DNA of 64,000 bases from Sphingobium terrigena (GTDB taxonomy: Bacteria; Pseudomonadota; Alphaproteobacteria; Sphingomonadales; Sphingomonadaceae): positions 62,001 through 126,000 of the forward strand of contig NZ_QVRA01000001.1 in assembly GCF_003591655.1 (NCBI RefSeq). The letters are read 5' to 3'. A program made the translations under genes and the position numbers. The stretch's first letter is position 1. Every line of letters starts with the position of its first letter. The notes beneath the pieces were generated by a model. That model saw nothing but the letters and a program-made list of their open reading frames with translations, searched no databases and had not been told where the DNA came from. This document shows, piece by piece, positions 7,587 through 15,720 of this stretch.

Positions 7587-7810
7587 TTATCTAGTCCCTT
7601 TCCTGATTGTACTACTATGTGAATACGACCATTAATTGCCAACCTCAACTGGTTTTCAGTCAAAGCACCCGTATCAACGGGTTAGCGCCCTTGTCAGGAG
7701 ACTGAATTGCTCCGAGAACGCCCCCTCCCAACGTGACATACTGACCATACAAGATCGCTGGACATCTCATCCGCGCAACGCCGTAAGCAGCCATCTGTTA
7801 GTCCCGGCTA

Positions 7811-10800
7811 TCATCCAATAACGCTATAAAACAGATTTTCCATCGCCTGCATAGAATAATGCCTGTTGGTATAGGCCCAGGCATTCCGCGCGCGCGCTGC
7901 TGCTTCGTTGCGGTCAGTCAAAGCTTGAATGACGGCTTCGGCAAATGCGTCTGCTTCACTTGCCAGGAACATGAGGGATGCGGGATCCTGCAACCCTTGA
8001 GCCCCAATAGGCGTCGTGACTAACGGAACACCAAAAGCCATGGCCTCGATCACCTTGCCCTTGACCCCGCCGCCAAAACGCAGCGGCGCGACCACGAGAG
8101 AGGTTTCCTCATACAGGGTCAACAGGCGGTCGTCGCTGACGAAGCCGGCGATATCCACCCCGTCACTTTCCAGCGCTAGAACGCTTTCCGGCGCGTTGGA
8201 ACCAACGATTGTCAGTTGCACCTTGCCCAGCTTCCTCTGCACAATCGGTAGAATGTTCTGGACGAACCAGATGATGCCGTCCGCATTGGGCGTATGGTTG
8301 AAGCCGCCCACAAACAGCAGGTCGAATGCCGTCTTCTGGATGATGCTGTTCAACGTCCGCTCACTTTGAGCAAATATGTCCTTTTCAAAGGCATAGACCG
8401 GCAATGCCTTGTAGGTCCGATCACCACCCAGTTCCTGTTCGACCAGATCGACTTCGGTCTGGTCGGGATAGAAAATGACATCGGCCTGCGAACAGACATC
8501 CAACTCCTGGCTGCGCATCAGGCGGATGTCCAGGTCGGACACCGACTCGCCAATGGATTGTGCTGTCATCAGGCGCTTGAAGTGGAGATCATGACCATAA
8601 TAGATGATCTTGATTGCACTATTCGTCGCCCGGATGATCTTCAGGTAATTGGGCGCGATATGGGGTCTGTTGACGAATACGGCGTCATAAAGATCACGGC
8701 GCTTCTGCAGAAATTCGCCAAATTTATCGCGATATTCACTGCCATAGATAACTTCAACACCCATTTCCTGAAGTGTGGGCGTATATTGCGGATCGCGCCA
8801 CAGATTGTCGGGCCAGAATGTCACCGCATAGCCCTGGCCCAGCAGCGCCTTTATGGCCATCAAGGTTGAACGCGATCCGGCGTCGCGGTCCCATTGCGGC
8901 ACATAATGGTCGATGACCAGGACATGCTTCTTTTTGAAGGAACGGTCGCGTGCACGCAGTACATTCTGCGCATTGGGGTAATGATCGCGCGCCAGCACCG
9001 ACCGCCAACGTTCCAGGAAGGTCTCTTGGTTTTTGATCTGATAGGCCTTGATCCCGGAATTGAGGTCACGGCCATGGCTGCGGCCTTCATGATGCAGCAC
9101 TTCCGAAGCCGGATTCAACACGGTACGATAGCCTGCCTCGCGTAGACGGAAGGCAATATCTGCGTCCTCGCAATAGGCCGGGGCATAGATTTCGTCGAAG
9201 CCACCCATAGTGCGCCAGACATCGGTCGGAACGGCAATCGCAGCCCCGGAGATATAATCGACATCCTTTAGATAGTTGAATTCGGCCGCACGGGCATTCG
9301 CACCGCGCCCGAAATTCCACGCCGACCCGTCGTTCCAGTAAATGCCACCCGCTTCCTGCAGGGTGCCGTCCCAACTTATGAGCTTGGATCCAGCAAGGCC
9401 AACCCGCTCATGCATCTCGAACGTATCGAGCAGTGTGTCGAGCCAATAAGGCATGACCAGCGTGTCGTTGTTGAGAAAAATGACATGGCGACCGCGGGCC
9501 TGCTTTGCCGCTTCGTTGCAATTGCCGACAAAGCCGTAATTGCGGGGCTGGCGCAGATAACGGACGACGCCGCCGAGCGTGGCGATGAGTTGGGGGGTCG
9601 CATCGCTTGACCCGTCGTCAGCGACGATGATCTCGTAGGACGCCGAAGCTCTGTCCTCCAGCACAGAACAAATGCACAATAACGTGTCGATCACGTTGTT
9701 ATAGACCGGGATAATGATCGATGCGTCGGGCTGATCTGGAAGGGCAGCGACACGCGCCGCCGACTGTGCCTTGATCCTGTCCGAAATCTCCAGGCAATGG
9801 CTGGATGACGGGAAAGTCTCCGGCACTTCCTGATAGGCAGCCATGACCGAACAGAGATAGGTGTAGAGGTCAATCTCGCTCTCGAGGTGACCGTCGACAA
9901 GAAAATCGCGCAGCTTTTGCGGAATCCAGAAATCGTTCAATCGCTCTGGCGGCCATTTTGCAGGAACCACTGCCGAAGCTTCTGGCGTGAATTCTTCTGC
10001 GGGCAAGGCAAGGGGCGGATTGTCCAGCATGAAGTCAAGCAGGCCGAGCGAACGATCCGTGCCGGTCAGCAGCGACTCCCATGCCGGGTTCACGGACGAG
10101 AGCGGGACTTCTCTCTTTTCCGCGCGACCGTAGACGATATAATGGGTTAGAGGCTCAAGCCCCGCCTGCGCTACATCTGGATAGCGGTCCAGATAGGCTT
10201 GCGGATTGAAGAGCGGATTGGGCGCACGTCCTTCGCGCCAGCCATGCTCCAGATAATGTTCGAGCGGGCTGACTGCCAAATTCGTCAGCAGGTCCCGATT
10301 CTGGTTCAGATACCAGTCGTTAAGGAAATAGGGATGCGGATTGCGCCCTTCACGCCAGCCCATCTCCAGATAATGGCGCAGCGGGCAAACGCCTTCCGCT
10401 GCGACGTCAGGATTTTTCCGCAGATAATAAGAGGATGCGAACAGCGGGTGCGGATCCAGCGACCACAGGCTGGGATCGCGCAAATAGCGGCCCAGGCGCA
10501 CGCCGACGGCATCGGCCGATTGCGTTGCCAGCCAGTGGCTATCAAACAATTTTGTACGGAAACGTGTCGCGTCGCGATCGAATTTCCGCCTCAACCGCCT
10601 GACCACCGATTCCTGGACCGCGGGCCTTGGCTGAGGGACGATATGTCCGCGCACATCCTGCCCCGCAACGACGATCTGCTGGCGGATGTTGCCATGTATC
10701 TGGACAAAGCGCTCCAATTCCCTGCGCGCGCCGGCATTCTGCCTGGCGGCGACCTTGGCAGCGCTAGTCTGGGCCAGCCCGGAACTCGCGGAACGCGACT

Positions 10801-12763
10801 GTGCGTCGGACTTGGTGCGTGGCGGGACAGATTGTGTCGTCGGCGACGCAGCGCGCGCCTGCTCAGCGCCCTGCTGCGCGCGTTCCAGCGCCGCGTTTGC
10901 CTCGGCCAGCTGCCGCCGCAGAATCGCCATATCCTGCTCGGATGTCGTCAACGCCGCCCGTTCGGCTGCGATCTTGGTCTTGGCTTGCTGGCTATTTTGG
11001 CGTTCAATCTCAAGCAACGCCTGCGTTTCTGCCAGTTTCGTTTGGATCTCGGTAAGTTGCGTACTGGTCGCCGCCGCACGTTCCTCCACAATGGCGAGCT
11101 GAGCTTCGAAAGCCTTGGCTGCCTCCAGTTGATTACGCAAGGCTGCAAGCGCTTCATTGGCTTGGCTAAACCGGTTCTGGAACTGACGGGCCTCAGCCTG
11201 CTCCTTCTCAAGCGATGTCCGGGTATCGGTGAGCTCCCGGTTCCTTTCTTCAAGGCGTAGTCGGATATTCTGGAGTTCACTGCGTTCCTGAGCCAATAGA
11301 GCGTTGGCGACTGCCAGCTCGGAACTAACCTGAATGACCTGGTTCTGCCGGGCTGCCGCATCCTCTTTGGCAAGGTCCAACTGGTCGCGCTGCGCCGCCA
11401 TGATATGGTTGAGCCCGCTAACCTGCGCTCTCAGGCCTTCGGCTTCGCCTCGCTCCCGACCCAGCTGGCTATTGGCATCCATCAGCTGCGCACCCACTTG
11501 CGACAACTGCGCCTGATGAACGGCCACGGCTTTGTCTGCGGCATCCAGCTTCGCGCGCATGCTGCCAGCTTCGCGCTGCTCCTGGTCCAGCATCGCGTTC
11601 ACATTGACAAGGCGCAACTGCGTCTCTGCCAGTTGTTCGCGCAAGCTCGCCATAGTGCTTTCTGCAGTCGCGAGAGTGTCGGACATCTCTTGCGTCGCTT
11701 CTAGCTGGCTGCTTTGCGCCGCCATGAGCTGGTTGAGGCTGAACAGCTTTTCGACGATGGAATCGGCATTGGTCGCGACCATCGTGCCGGTCATCCGCGC
11801 CAGAAGCCGGGAGAAGGTCACGGTTGAAGCGGCATCGATGTTCAATTGATTATAGCGCACTTCAAGCTGCGCCTTGTCCTCCAATGCCTTGTTCAAATCG
11901 TCCCGCAGCGCCTGCATCTGGTCCTGCGCATGACCCAGTTCGACGCCCAGGACCGGATCCTCAGAGCCTGGTCCTGTCATCTCCGCCGGGATACTGCCGG
12001 CATGATCCAGCCAGCGCGCCTCGTCGCGCGGCATGAACAGGCTGGCCCCCGTCTCTTCAGCAGACAGGGAGTGCATGGAACAGAGCGCGATGATCAGATC
12101 CGGTTGCTCTGATGATATTTCGTCGGCCTGTACGTCCGGGACGCCCTCGTTGAAATCACCCAGAAAGGTCAGAGCGCTGGGCCGGTTGGTCCGCTGTTTG
12201 TGCTGGTCCAACCTGAAGCTGAGCGAAACCCTGCCCTGGCGCAGCCCGGTCAGTTGGACGTGGCTGAACTGGCGGCTCAGCATTTTTCGGAATGGCGCGG
12301 GATCGTTAGCGCTGCTTCCCGACAGTTCGACATCGGCCCGACTCTCGCGGATGGAAGCACCGGACGATGTTGTGATGAAGAGACCGTCCTCCTTGAGCAC
12401 GCGCTTCAATTCTATAATCAGGCTCTTCTGATCCTGCGCAAGAGCCATGATGTCTTTGCAGATGACGACATCGAAATGGCTGTCATCAAAGGGAAGATCG
12501 GCAAGATCACTAAACAGGAAATGGATGTTCTGACCGGAATGCTGCTTTTCCGCGTCGGCAACGACGTCGTTGTCAATACTGACTACCGTGACTGAAGCCG
12601 CGCGCTCGTTCAACAAATAAGTGCCGTAGATTGCTCCGCCCACAATATCCAGAACGCGCTTTCCATCGACATATTCACGACAAAGCGTATAAAAGTGGAG
12701 ATGTTCGCAACTAATCCGGCTTGCTCGCTCTGCGGTGTCCAACATTTCCAGTCCTTGTGACAT
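7811..12763 (-). CDS. Giant polysaccharide assembly protein: methyltransferase fold, coiled coil, three DPxYL repeats, GT2 and GT4 (1650 aa)
   Basis: Domains in order: (a) residues 10-190, a class I SAM-methyltransferase fold with VLDIVGGAIYG at 37-47 in place of the usual D-x-G-C-G-x-G, then VVSIDND (60-66) and the acidic FDVVICKDIM strand (97-106); (b) residues about 276-640, heptad-rich coiled coil of Q, A, L and E with few prolines; (c) a low-complexity linker at 640-680; (d) three repeats at 773-885 (Y-L-x-x-N/Y-P-D-V...HYL..GWREGR-x-P), common in sphingomonad and rhizobial glycosyltransferases; (e) GT2 at 1013-1235 with VADD (1047-1050), FLNND (1096-1100) and CEDADI (1199-1204); (f) GT4-like at 1278-1640 with FVGGFNHTPNADG and GGGVKGKVIEAMAFGVP. 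ATG 12763 has a weak ribosome site; an in-frame ATG at 12745 follows AAGGACTGGAA and may be the true start. The ABC exporter lies immediately upstream. Confidence 0.85.
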   Translation of the reverse strand: MSQGLEMLDTAERASRISCEHLHFYTLCREYVDGKRVLDIVGGAIYGTYLLNERAASVTVVSIDNDVVADAEKQHSGQNIHFLFSDLADLPFDDSHFDVVICKDIMALAQDQKSLIIELKRVLKEDGLFITTSSGASIRESRADVELSGSSANDPAPFRKMLSRQFSHVQLTGLRQGRVSLSFRLDQHKQRTNRPSALTFLGDFNEGVPDVQADEISSEQPDLIIALCSMHSLSAEETGASLFMPRDEARWLDHAGSIPAEMTGPGSEDPVLGVELGHAQDQMQALRDDLNKALEDKAQLEVRYNQLNIDAASTVTFSRLLARMTGTMVATNADSIVEKLFSLNQLMAAQSSQLEATQEMSDTLATAESTMASLREQLAETQLRLVNVNAMLDQEQREAGSMRAKLDAADKAVAVHQAQLSQVGAQLMDANSQLGRERGEAEGLRAQVSGLNHIMAAQRDQLDLAKEDAAARQNQVIQVSSELAVANALLAQERSELQNIRLRLEERNRELTDTRTSLEKEQAEARQFQNRFSQANEALAALRNQLEAAKAFEAQLAIVEERAAATSTQLTEIQTKLAETQALLEIERQNSQQAKTKIAAERAALTTSEQDMAILRRQLAEANAALERAQQGAEQARAASPTTQSVPPRTKSDAQSRSASSGLAQTSAAKVAARQNAGARRELERFVQIHGNIRQQIVVAGQDVRGHIVPQPRPAVQESVVRRLRRKFDRDATRFRTKLFDSHWLATQSADAVGVRLGRYLRDPSLWSLDPHPLFASSYYLRKNPDVAAEGVCPLRHYLEMGWREGRNPHPYFLNDWYLNQNRDLLTNLAVSPLEHYLEHGWREGRAPNPLFNPQAYLDRYPDVAQAGLEPLTHYIVYGRAEKREVPLSSVNPAWESLLTGTDRSLGLLDFMLDNPPLALPAEEFTPEASAVVPAKWPPERLNDFWIPQKLRDFLVDGHLESEIDLYTYLCSVMAAYQEVPETFPSSSHCLEISDRIKAQSAARVAALPDQPDASIIIPVYNNVIDTLLCICSVLEDRASASYEIIVADDGSSDATPQLIATLGGVVRYLRQPRNYGFVGNCNEAAKQARGRHVIFLNNDTLVMPYWLDTLLDTFEMHERVGLAGSKLISWDGTLQEAGGIYWNDGSAWNFGRGANARAAEFNYLKDVDYISGAAIAVPTDVWRTMGGFDEIYAPAYCEDADIAFRLREAGYRTVLNPASEVLHHEGRSHGRDLNSGIKAYQIKNQETFLERWRSVLARDHYPNAQNVLRARDRSFKKKHVLVIDHYVPQWDRDAGSRSTLMAIKALLGQGYAVTFWPDNLWRDPQYTPTLQEMGVEVIYGSEYRDKFGEFLQKRRDLYDAVFVNRPHIAPNYLKIIRATNSAIKIIYYGHDLHFKRLMTAQSIGESVSDLDIRLMRSQELDVCSQADVIFYPDQTEVDLVEQELGGDRTYKALPVYAFEKDIFAQSERTLNSIIQKTAFDLLFVGGFNHTPNADGIIWFVQNILPIVQRKLGKVQLTIVGSNAPESVLALESDGVDIAGFVSDDRLLTLYEETSLVVAPLRFGGGVKGKVIEAMAFGVPLVTTPIGAQGLQDPASLMFLASEADAFAEAVIQALTDRNEAAARARNAWAYTNRHYSMQAMENLFYSVIG

Positions 12764-12916
12764 TATGTACAGGGCCTCGCCTTTGTCATTTTATATATGC
12801 TACATGAAAAATGGTCAGAATATTGATACTGACCTTTCATGCGTATTCAAAAATCCGAAACGAATTTCATTCTTAATGCAACACCGTTAGCGGCATGTTA
12901 CATCTATCAAAACATT

Positions 12917-13564
12917 TCACAGGTTTGAATAATCTTCAATTGCTGTGTCGATATCGTCATAAATGGTCGCATCGCCTTTGTGAATAACAACGGCCTTGGT
13001 GCAAAATTGCCTGACGAATTCGGTGCTGTGGGACGCAACGATCATGCCCCGGTCGGTGCGCTTGTCGAACATTTCGGCTTGGCATTTGCGTTGGAAATTC
13101 TGGTCGCCCACCAGGATGATCTCATCGATCAGATAGCATTCGAACTCAATCGCAAGTGACAGGGCAAAGGCGAGGCGCGCGCGCATACCGGACGAATAGG
13201 TCTTGACCGGCATCCGCAATTGACGACCTAGTTCGGTGAATTCCTCCACGAACTGCCGGACCCTGTCATAGTGACGATTGTAGATTCGGGCGATGAACCG
13301 GGCATTGTCATAACCGGTCAGGCTGCCCTGAAACGCGCCTGTAAAGCCAAGGGGCCAGGATACCGACATCTTGCGGATGATCCTGCCGGACGTGGGCAGT
13401 TCCACGCCGCCGATCAGTTTGATAAGCGTGCTCTTGCCGGCACCGTTCCGTCCCAGCAATGCGATCCGTTCACCCGGTTGCACGATGAGGTTAATACCAT
13501 TCAGAACCTGCTTGCGCTCGCCATGATGCTTGTAGGATTTGGTGATGTTGTCACAAATAATCAT
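12917..13564 (-). CDS. kpsT: Capsule polysaccharide ABC exporter, ATP-binding subunit (KpsT/BexA/CtrD type), 215 aa
   Basis: This is a standard ABC ATPase of the polysaccharide-export branch. It has Walker A GRNGAGKSTLIKLIGG, signature YSSGMRARLAFALS, a Walker B region CYLIDEIILVGD and a late H-loop VASHSTEFV. At 215 residues it has no C-terminal carbohydrate-binding extension, so it is the KpsT/CtrD type rather than the Wzt type of O-antigen exporters. ATG 13564 overlaps the permease stop as ATGA; the longer frame to 13597 is not used. It powers export of the finished glycan through the KpsM homologue. The symbol is by family homology. Confidence 0.9.
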   Translation of the reverse strand: MIICDNITKSYKHHGERKQVLNGINLIVQPGERIALLGRNGAGKSTLIKLIGGVELPTSGRIIRKMSVSWPLGFTGAFQGSLTGYDNARFIARIYNRHYDRVRQFVEEFTELGRQLRMPVKTYSSGMRARLAFALSLAIEFECYLIDEIILVGDQNFQRKCQAEMFDKRTDRGMIVASHSTEFVRQFCTKAVVIHKGDATIYDDIDTAIEDYSNL

Positions 13565-14358
13565 TCGACGCTCAACTTCCCGCGCACGACGCGACACAGG
13601 ATCAGGCCGAACATGGTAAAGACAATCGTACAGCCAATGGGATTCCAGATATTATAATAGGCTGTAATATTCGCGCCCCATATGCCCTTACGCATCATTT
13701 CCATGCAATTGACGAATGGCGACAGGAGCAGGAAGTCGCGCACACTCGGATGCATCCAGGATACAAGGTAAAGTAGCCCGGAGAAAGGGATCATCACGTA
13801 GGTCGTCACAGGCACGAATTTTTCCATCGCTTCTGATACTTCGGACAGCGGCGCGATGATCAGGCACAGCGAAAAACAGAATAGGGCGTAAAGGAACCAG
13901 CCTGCAATCAGCAATCCAATATCGTCGGGAACGGGAAATTCACCGACGGCATGTAGCACGATGCCCATGAAGAGATAGGCCATCATCCCACCGAGCAGTT
14001 CGATGTTGAACCGGGCGATGATGAAGTCCACGATCTTGATCTGGCGATGGTATAGCAGGCTCTGATTGACGGTGAAGACCGCTACGCTGCGCGATACGCT
14101 GTGACGGAACAGGGTGATGGGAATATAGCCGGTCGCCACGAATGCCATGATGCCTATTCCATGTTCGGTCGGCCCATGGGTGAAATGCCAGATTATGCCG
14201 ACCAACCCGCCAAATAGCAGCGGTTCGGCCATGATCCAGAGAAAGCCAATATTTTCCCGGCCAAAGCGGGTGATCAGCTCACGGATCATCAACGCATGGA
14301 TGACGCGGATCTGGGCCGCCCATCCGTCGCGAAGTTTATGCAGGCCGCTTTTTGCCAT
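13561..14358 (-). CDS. kpsM: Capsule polysaccharide ABC exporter, permease (KpsM/BexB/CtrC type), 265 aa
   Basis: The protein has about six membrane segments (for example NIGFLWIMAEPLLFGGLVGI and LIAGWFLYALFCFSLCLII), preceded by an amphipathic RVIHALMIRELITRFGREN segment typical of ABC-2 polysaccharide permeases. The length matches KpsM and CtrC (about 260). ATG 14358 lies 2 nt after the stop of the KpsE-like gene, and its own stop overlaps the ATPase start as ATGA, giving a coupled E-M-T unit. The frame continuing upstream to 14424 would overlap the previous gene and was rejected. It forms the inner-membrane channel. Confidence 0.9.
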   Translation of the reverse strand: MAKSGLHKLRDGWAAQIRVIHALMIRELITRFGRENIGFLWIMAEPLLFGGLVGIIWHFTHGPTEHGIGIMAFVATGYIPITLFRHSVSRSVAVFTVNQSLLYHRQIKIVDFIIARFNIELLGGMMAYLFMGIVLHAVGEFPVPDDIGLLIAGWFLYALFCFSLCLIIAPLSEVSEAMEKFVPVTTYVMIPFSGLLYLVSWMHPSVRDFLLLSPFVNCMEMMRKGIWGANITAYYNIWNPIGCTIVFTMFGLILCRVVRGKLSVE

Positions 14359-14360
14359 GC

Positions 14361-15524
14361 TCACTCGTCCGGCGCGTGCTCGAGAATGCCGATTCTGAAC
14401 ATCCACATAATGAAATACAGGCAAAATGCGGCGGCTGCGACGGTTATGATGTTGATCAGCCGCTTGGGCAATAGCGGCATGTCTGGCAGGTTGGGATTGA
14501 CCACGCGCTCCAGATAGAATTGCTGACGCTGCGCTTCGGACCGGGCCTGAACCAGCGCGGCGTTGGCCGCATTCAGGCTCTGGGTAGCAAATTCCTGCTC
14601 CACCAGCAGATTTTCATAACCACCCATCTTGGATGCAATGCCGTTGCCACTTCCAACGACTCTACTATCCTGCCCGGCAATCTGCACCGAAATGGCATTG
14701 ATGCGATTACGCAAGGCAGGGATTGATGGATTGTTCGGCGCGACTTGCCGCATCAGATCCAGCTGGGCCTGCAACGTGGCCCGCTCGGCCACCATGGCGT
14801 TGGCTATCTCCAGCACCCCAACCGCCTGCTTGCCTGGATCGATCAGTGACTGACTGTTGCGATATTGCGACAGAAGTATACGCGCGCTCCTCGCGCGTTC
14901 GGTAGCAAGGGCCACCTGGGCCTGGGCTTCGGCAATGGCCTTGCTTTGTGCTCGGGCGTTAAGACGGTTGACCAGCGCCTCGCTCAACTCCAACAATCGG
15001 CGGTTAATGACATAGGAGTCCTGGGCCGTGAAAGCCTTGACTTTGATGGTTGCCGTGCCTGTTTCCGCGTCCATCCGCGGATCGACCATCTTTTCATAAA
15101 ATTTAAACAGGCTTTCGAAGCTGTTGTCGGAAAAAGGCTTGGGAAAGCGGCTCAGAAAATCGGCCTGCGGCGACGAAAATCTCTCCCGGACCTGGATGTC
15201 CTTTTCCAACTCCCTGAGAGCGTCGCGAGAGCGGACATAGGCAAGCACCTCATTCGCCTGTTCCTGCCCGCCCGACAGGCCTGTCGTCTGCACAAGATTG
15301 GCCAGCGACGAGATTTGCGATCGTTTCTGGTCGGCACTCTTGATGGTGAACCGCGATTCCGAAATGTATATGTCAGCGGCGATCAGACCATAATATAGGA
15401 TGGCAAGGGCGGTCGGCAAAACGACACAAAACAGGAACATGCGTCGTTTTTTTACCCATTGCAGGGGCGTAGCATGACGAACCGGCATCTCGGCATCAGC
15501 GGAGAATGAGGGATTGACGTTCAT
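14361..15524 (-). CDS. kpsE: Polysaccharide co-polymerase / export periplasmic adaptor (KpsE/BexC/CtrB type), about 387 aa
   Basis: The topology is diagnostic. A cytoplasmic N-terminus is followed by one membrane segment (MFLFCVVLPTALAILYYGL), then a long periplasmic domain rich in coiled coil, including SARILLSQYRNSQSLIDPGK and LQAQLDLMRQVAPNNPSI. A PNLPDMPLLPKRLIN proline-containing segment precedes a second membrane helix (IITVAAAAFCLYFIMWMF). This is the PCP-3 class that links the ABC exporter to the outer-membrane channel. I use ATG 15524; an in-frame GTG at 15560 would add 12 residues and cannot be excluded. It is transcribed divergently from the Wza/KpsD-like gene. The gene symbol is by analogy. 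Confidence 0.85.
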   Translation of the reverse strand: MNVNPSFSADAEMPVRHATPLQWVKKRRMFLFCVVLPTALAILYYGLIAADIYISESRFTIKSADQKRSQISSLANLVQTTGLSGGQEQANEVLAYVRSRDALRELEKDIQVRERFSSPQADFLSRFPKPFSDNSFESLFKFYEKMVDPRMDAETGTATIKVKAFTAQDSYVINRRLLELSEALVNRLNARAQSKAIAEAQAQVALATERARSARILLSQYRNSQSLIDPGKQAVGVLEIANAMVAERATLQAQLDLMRQVAPNNPSIPALRNRINAISVQIAGQDSRVVGSGNGIASKMGGYENLLVEQEFATQSLNAANAALVQARSEAQRQQFYLERVVNPNLPDMPLLPKRLINIITVAAAAFCLYFIMWMFRIGILEHAPDE

Positions 15525-15560
15525 AAATTTGCGCAGCGCCTCATACGGTAATCTAATCAC

Positions 15561-15600
15561 CCTTGCGCTAGGCCAACATCACCTCAGGTGCAAGGCCAAG
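15561..15600. promoter_or_regulatory. Nested inverted repeats in the divergent capsule-export promoter region
   Basis: The perfect 11-bp palindrome CACCTCAGGTG (15580-15590) sits inside a longer repeat: CCTTGC at 15561-15566 pairs with GCAAGG just after the palindrome. It lies between the divergent start codons of the KpsE-like and the Wza/KpsD-like genes, where a shared regulator would bind. No regulator gene is adjacent and no sigma-70 boxes are obvious, so the operator role is inference from position and symmetry. Confidence 0.35.
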
Positions 15601-15617
15601 AAGCATGAAGGACAAAC

Positions 15618-15680
15618 ATGTTGGATAAAGTGACGCAGGCGCAAGAGGAACTATTGTCCATTCTCGGATCGCAATGCTAA
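15618..15680 (+). CDS. Possible 20-aa leader peptide upstream of the Wza/KpsD-like gene
   Basis: ATG 15618 is preceded by AAGGA at ideal spacing (AAGGACAAAC-ATG), better than the site before the large gene at 15721. The peptide is MLDKVTQAQEELLSILGSQC then TAA, 41 nt before the next ATG. No codon run hints at amino-acid attenuation. It could be a translated upstream open frame that controls ribosome access, or chance. Low confidence because of its size. Confidence 0.3.
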   Translation: MLDKVTQAQEELLSILGSQC

Positions 15681-15720
15681 GGCGTAGCGTTGATAAGCCG
15701 CAGCTTCGAGATATTTATCC

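Noticed and set aside
10199..11260. Plus-strand open frame of 353 codons inside the giant gene
   Set aside because: Antisense to the coiled-coil region; the repeated heptad codons keep the opposite strand open. Its composition is Arg/Leu/Cys-rich and not protein-like.
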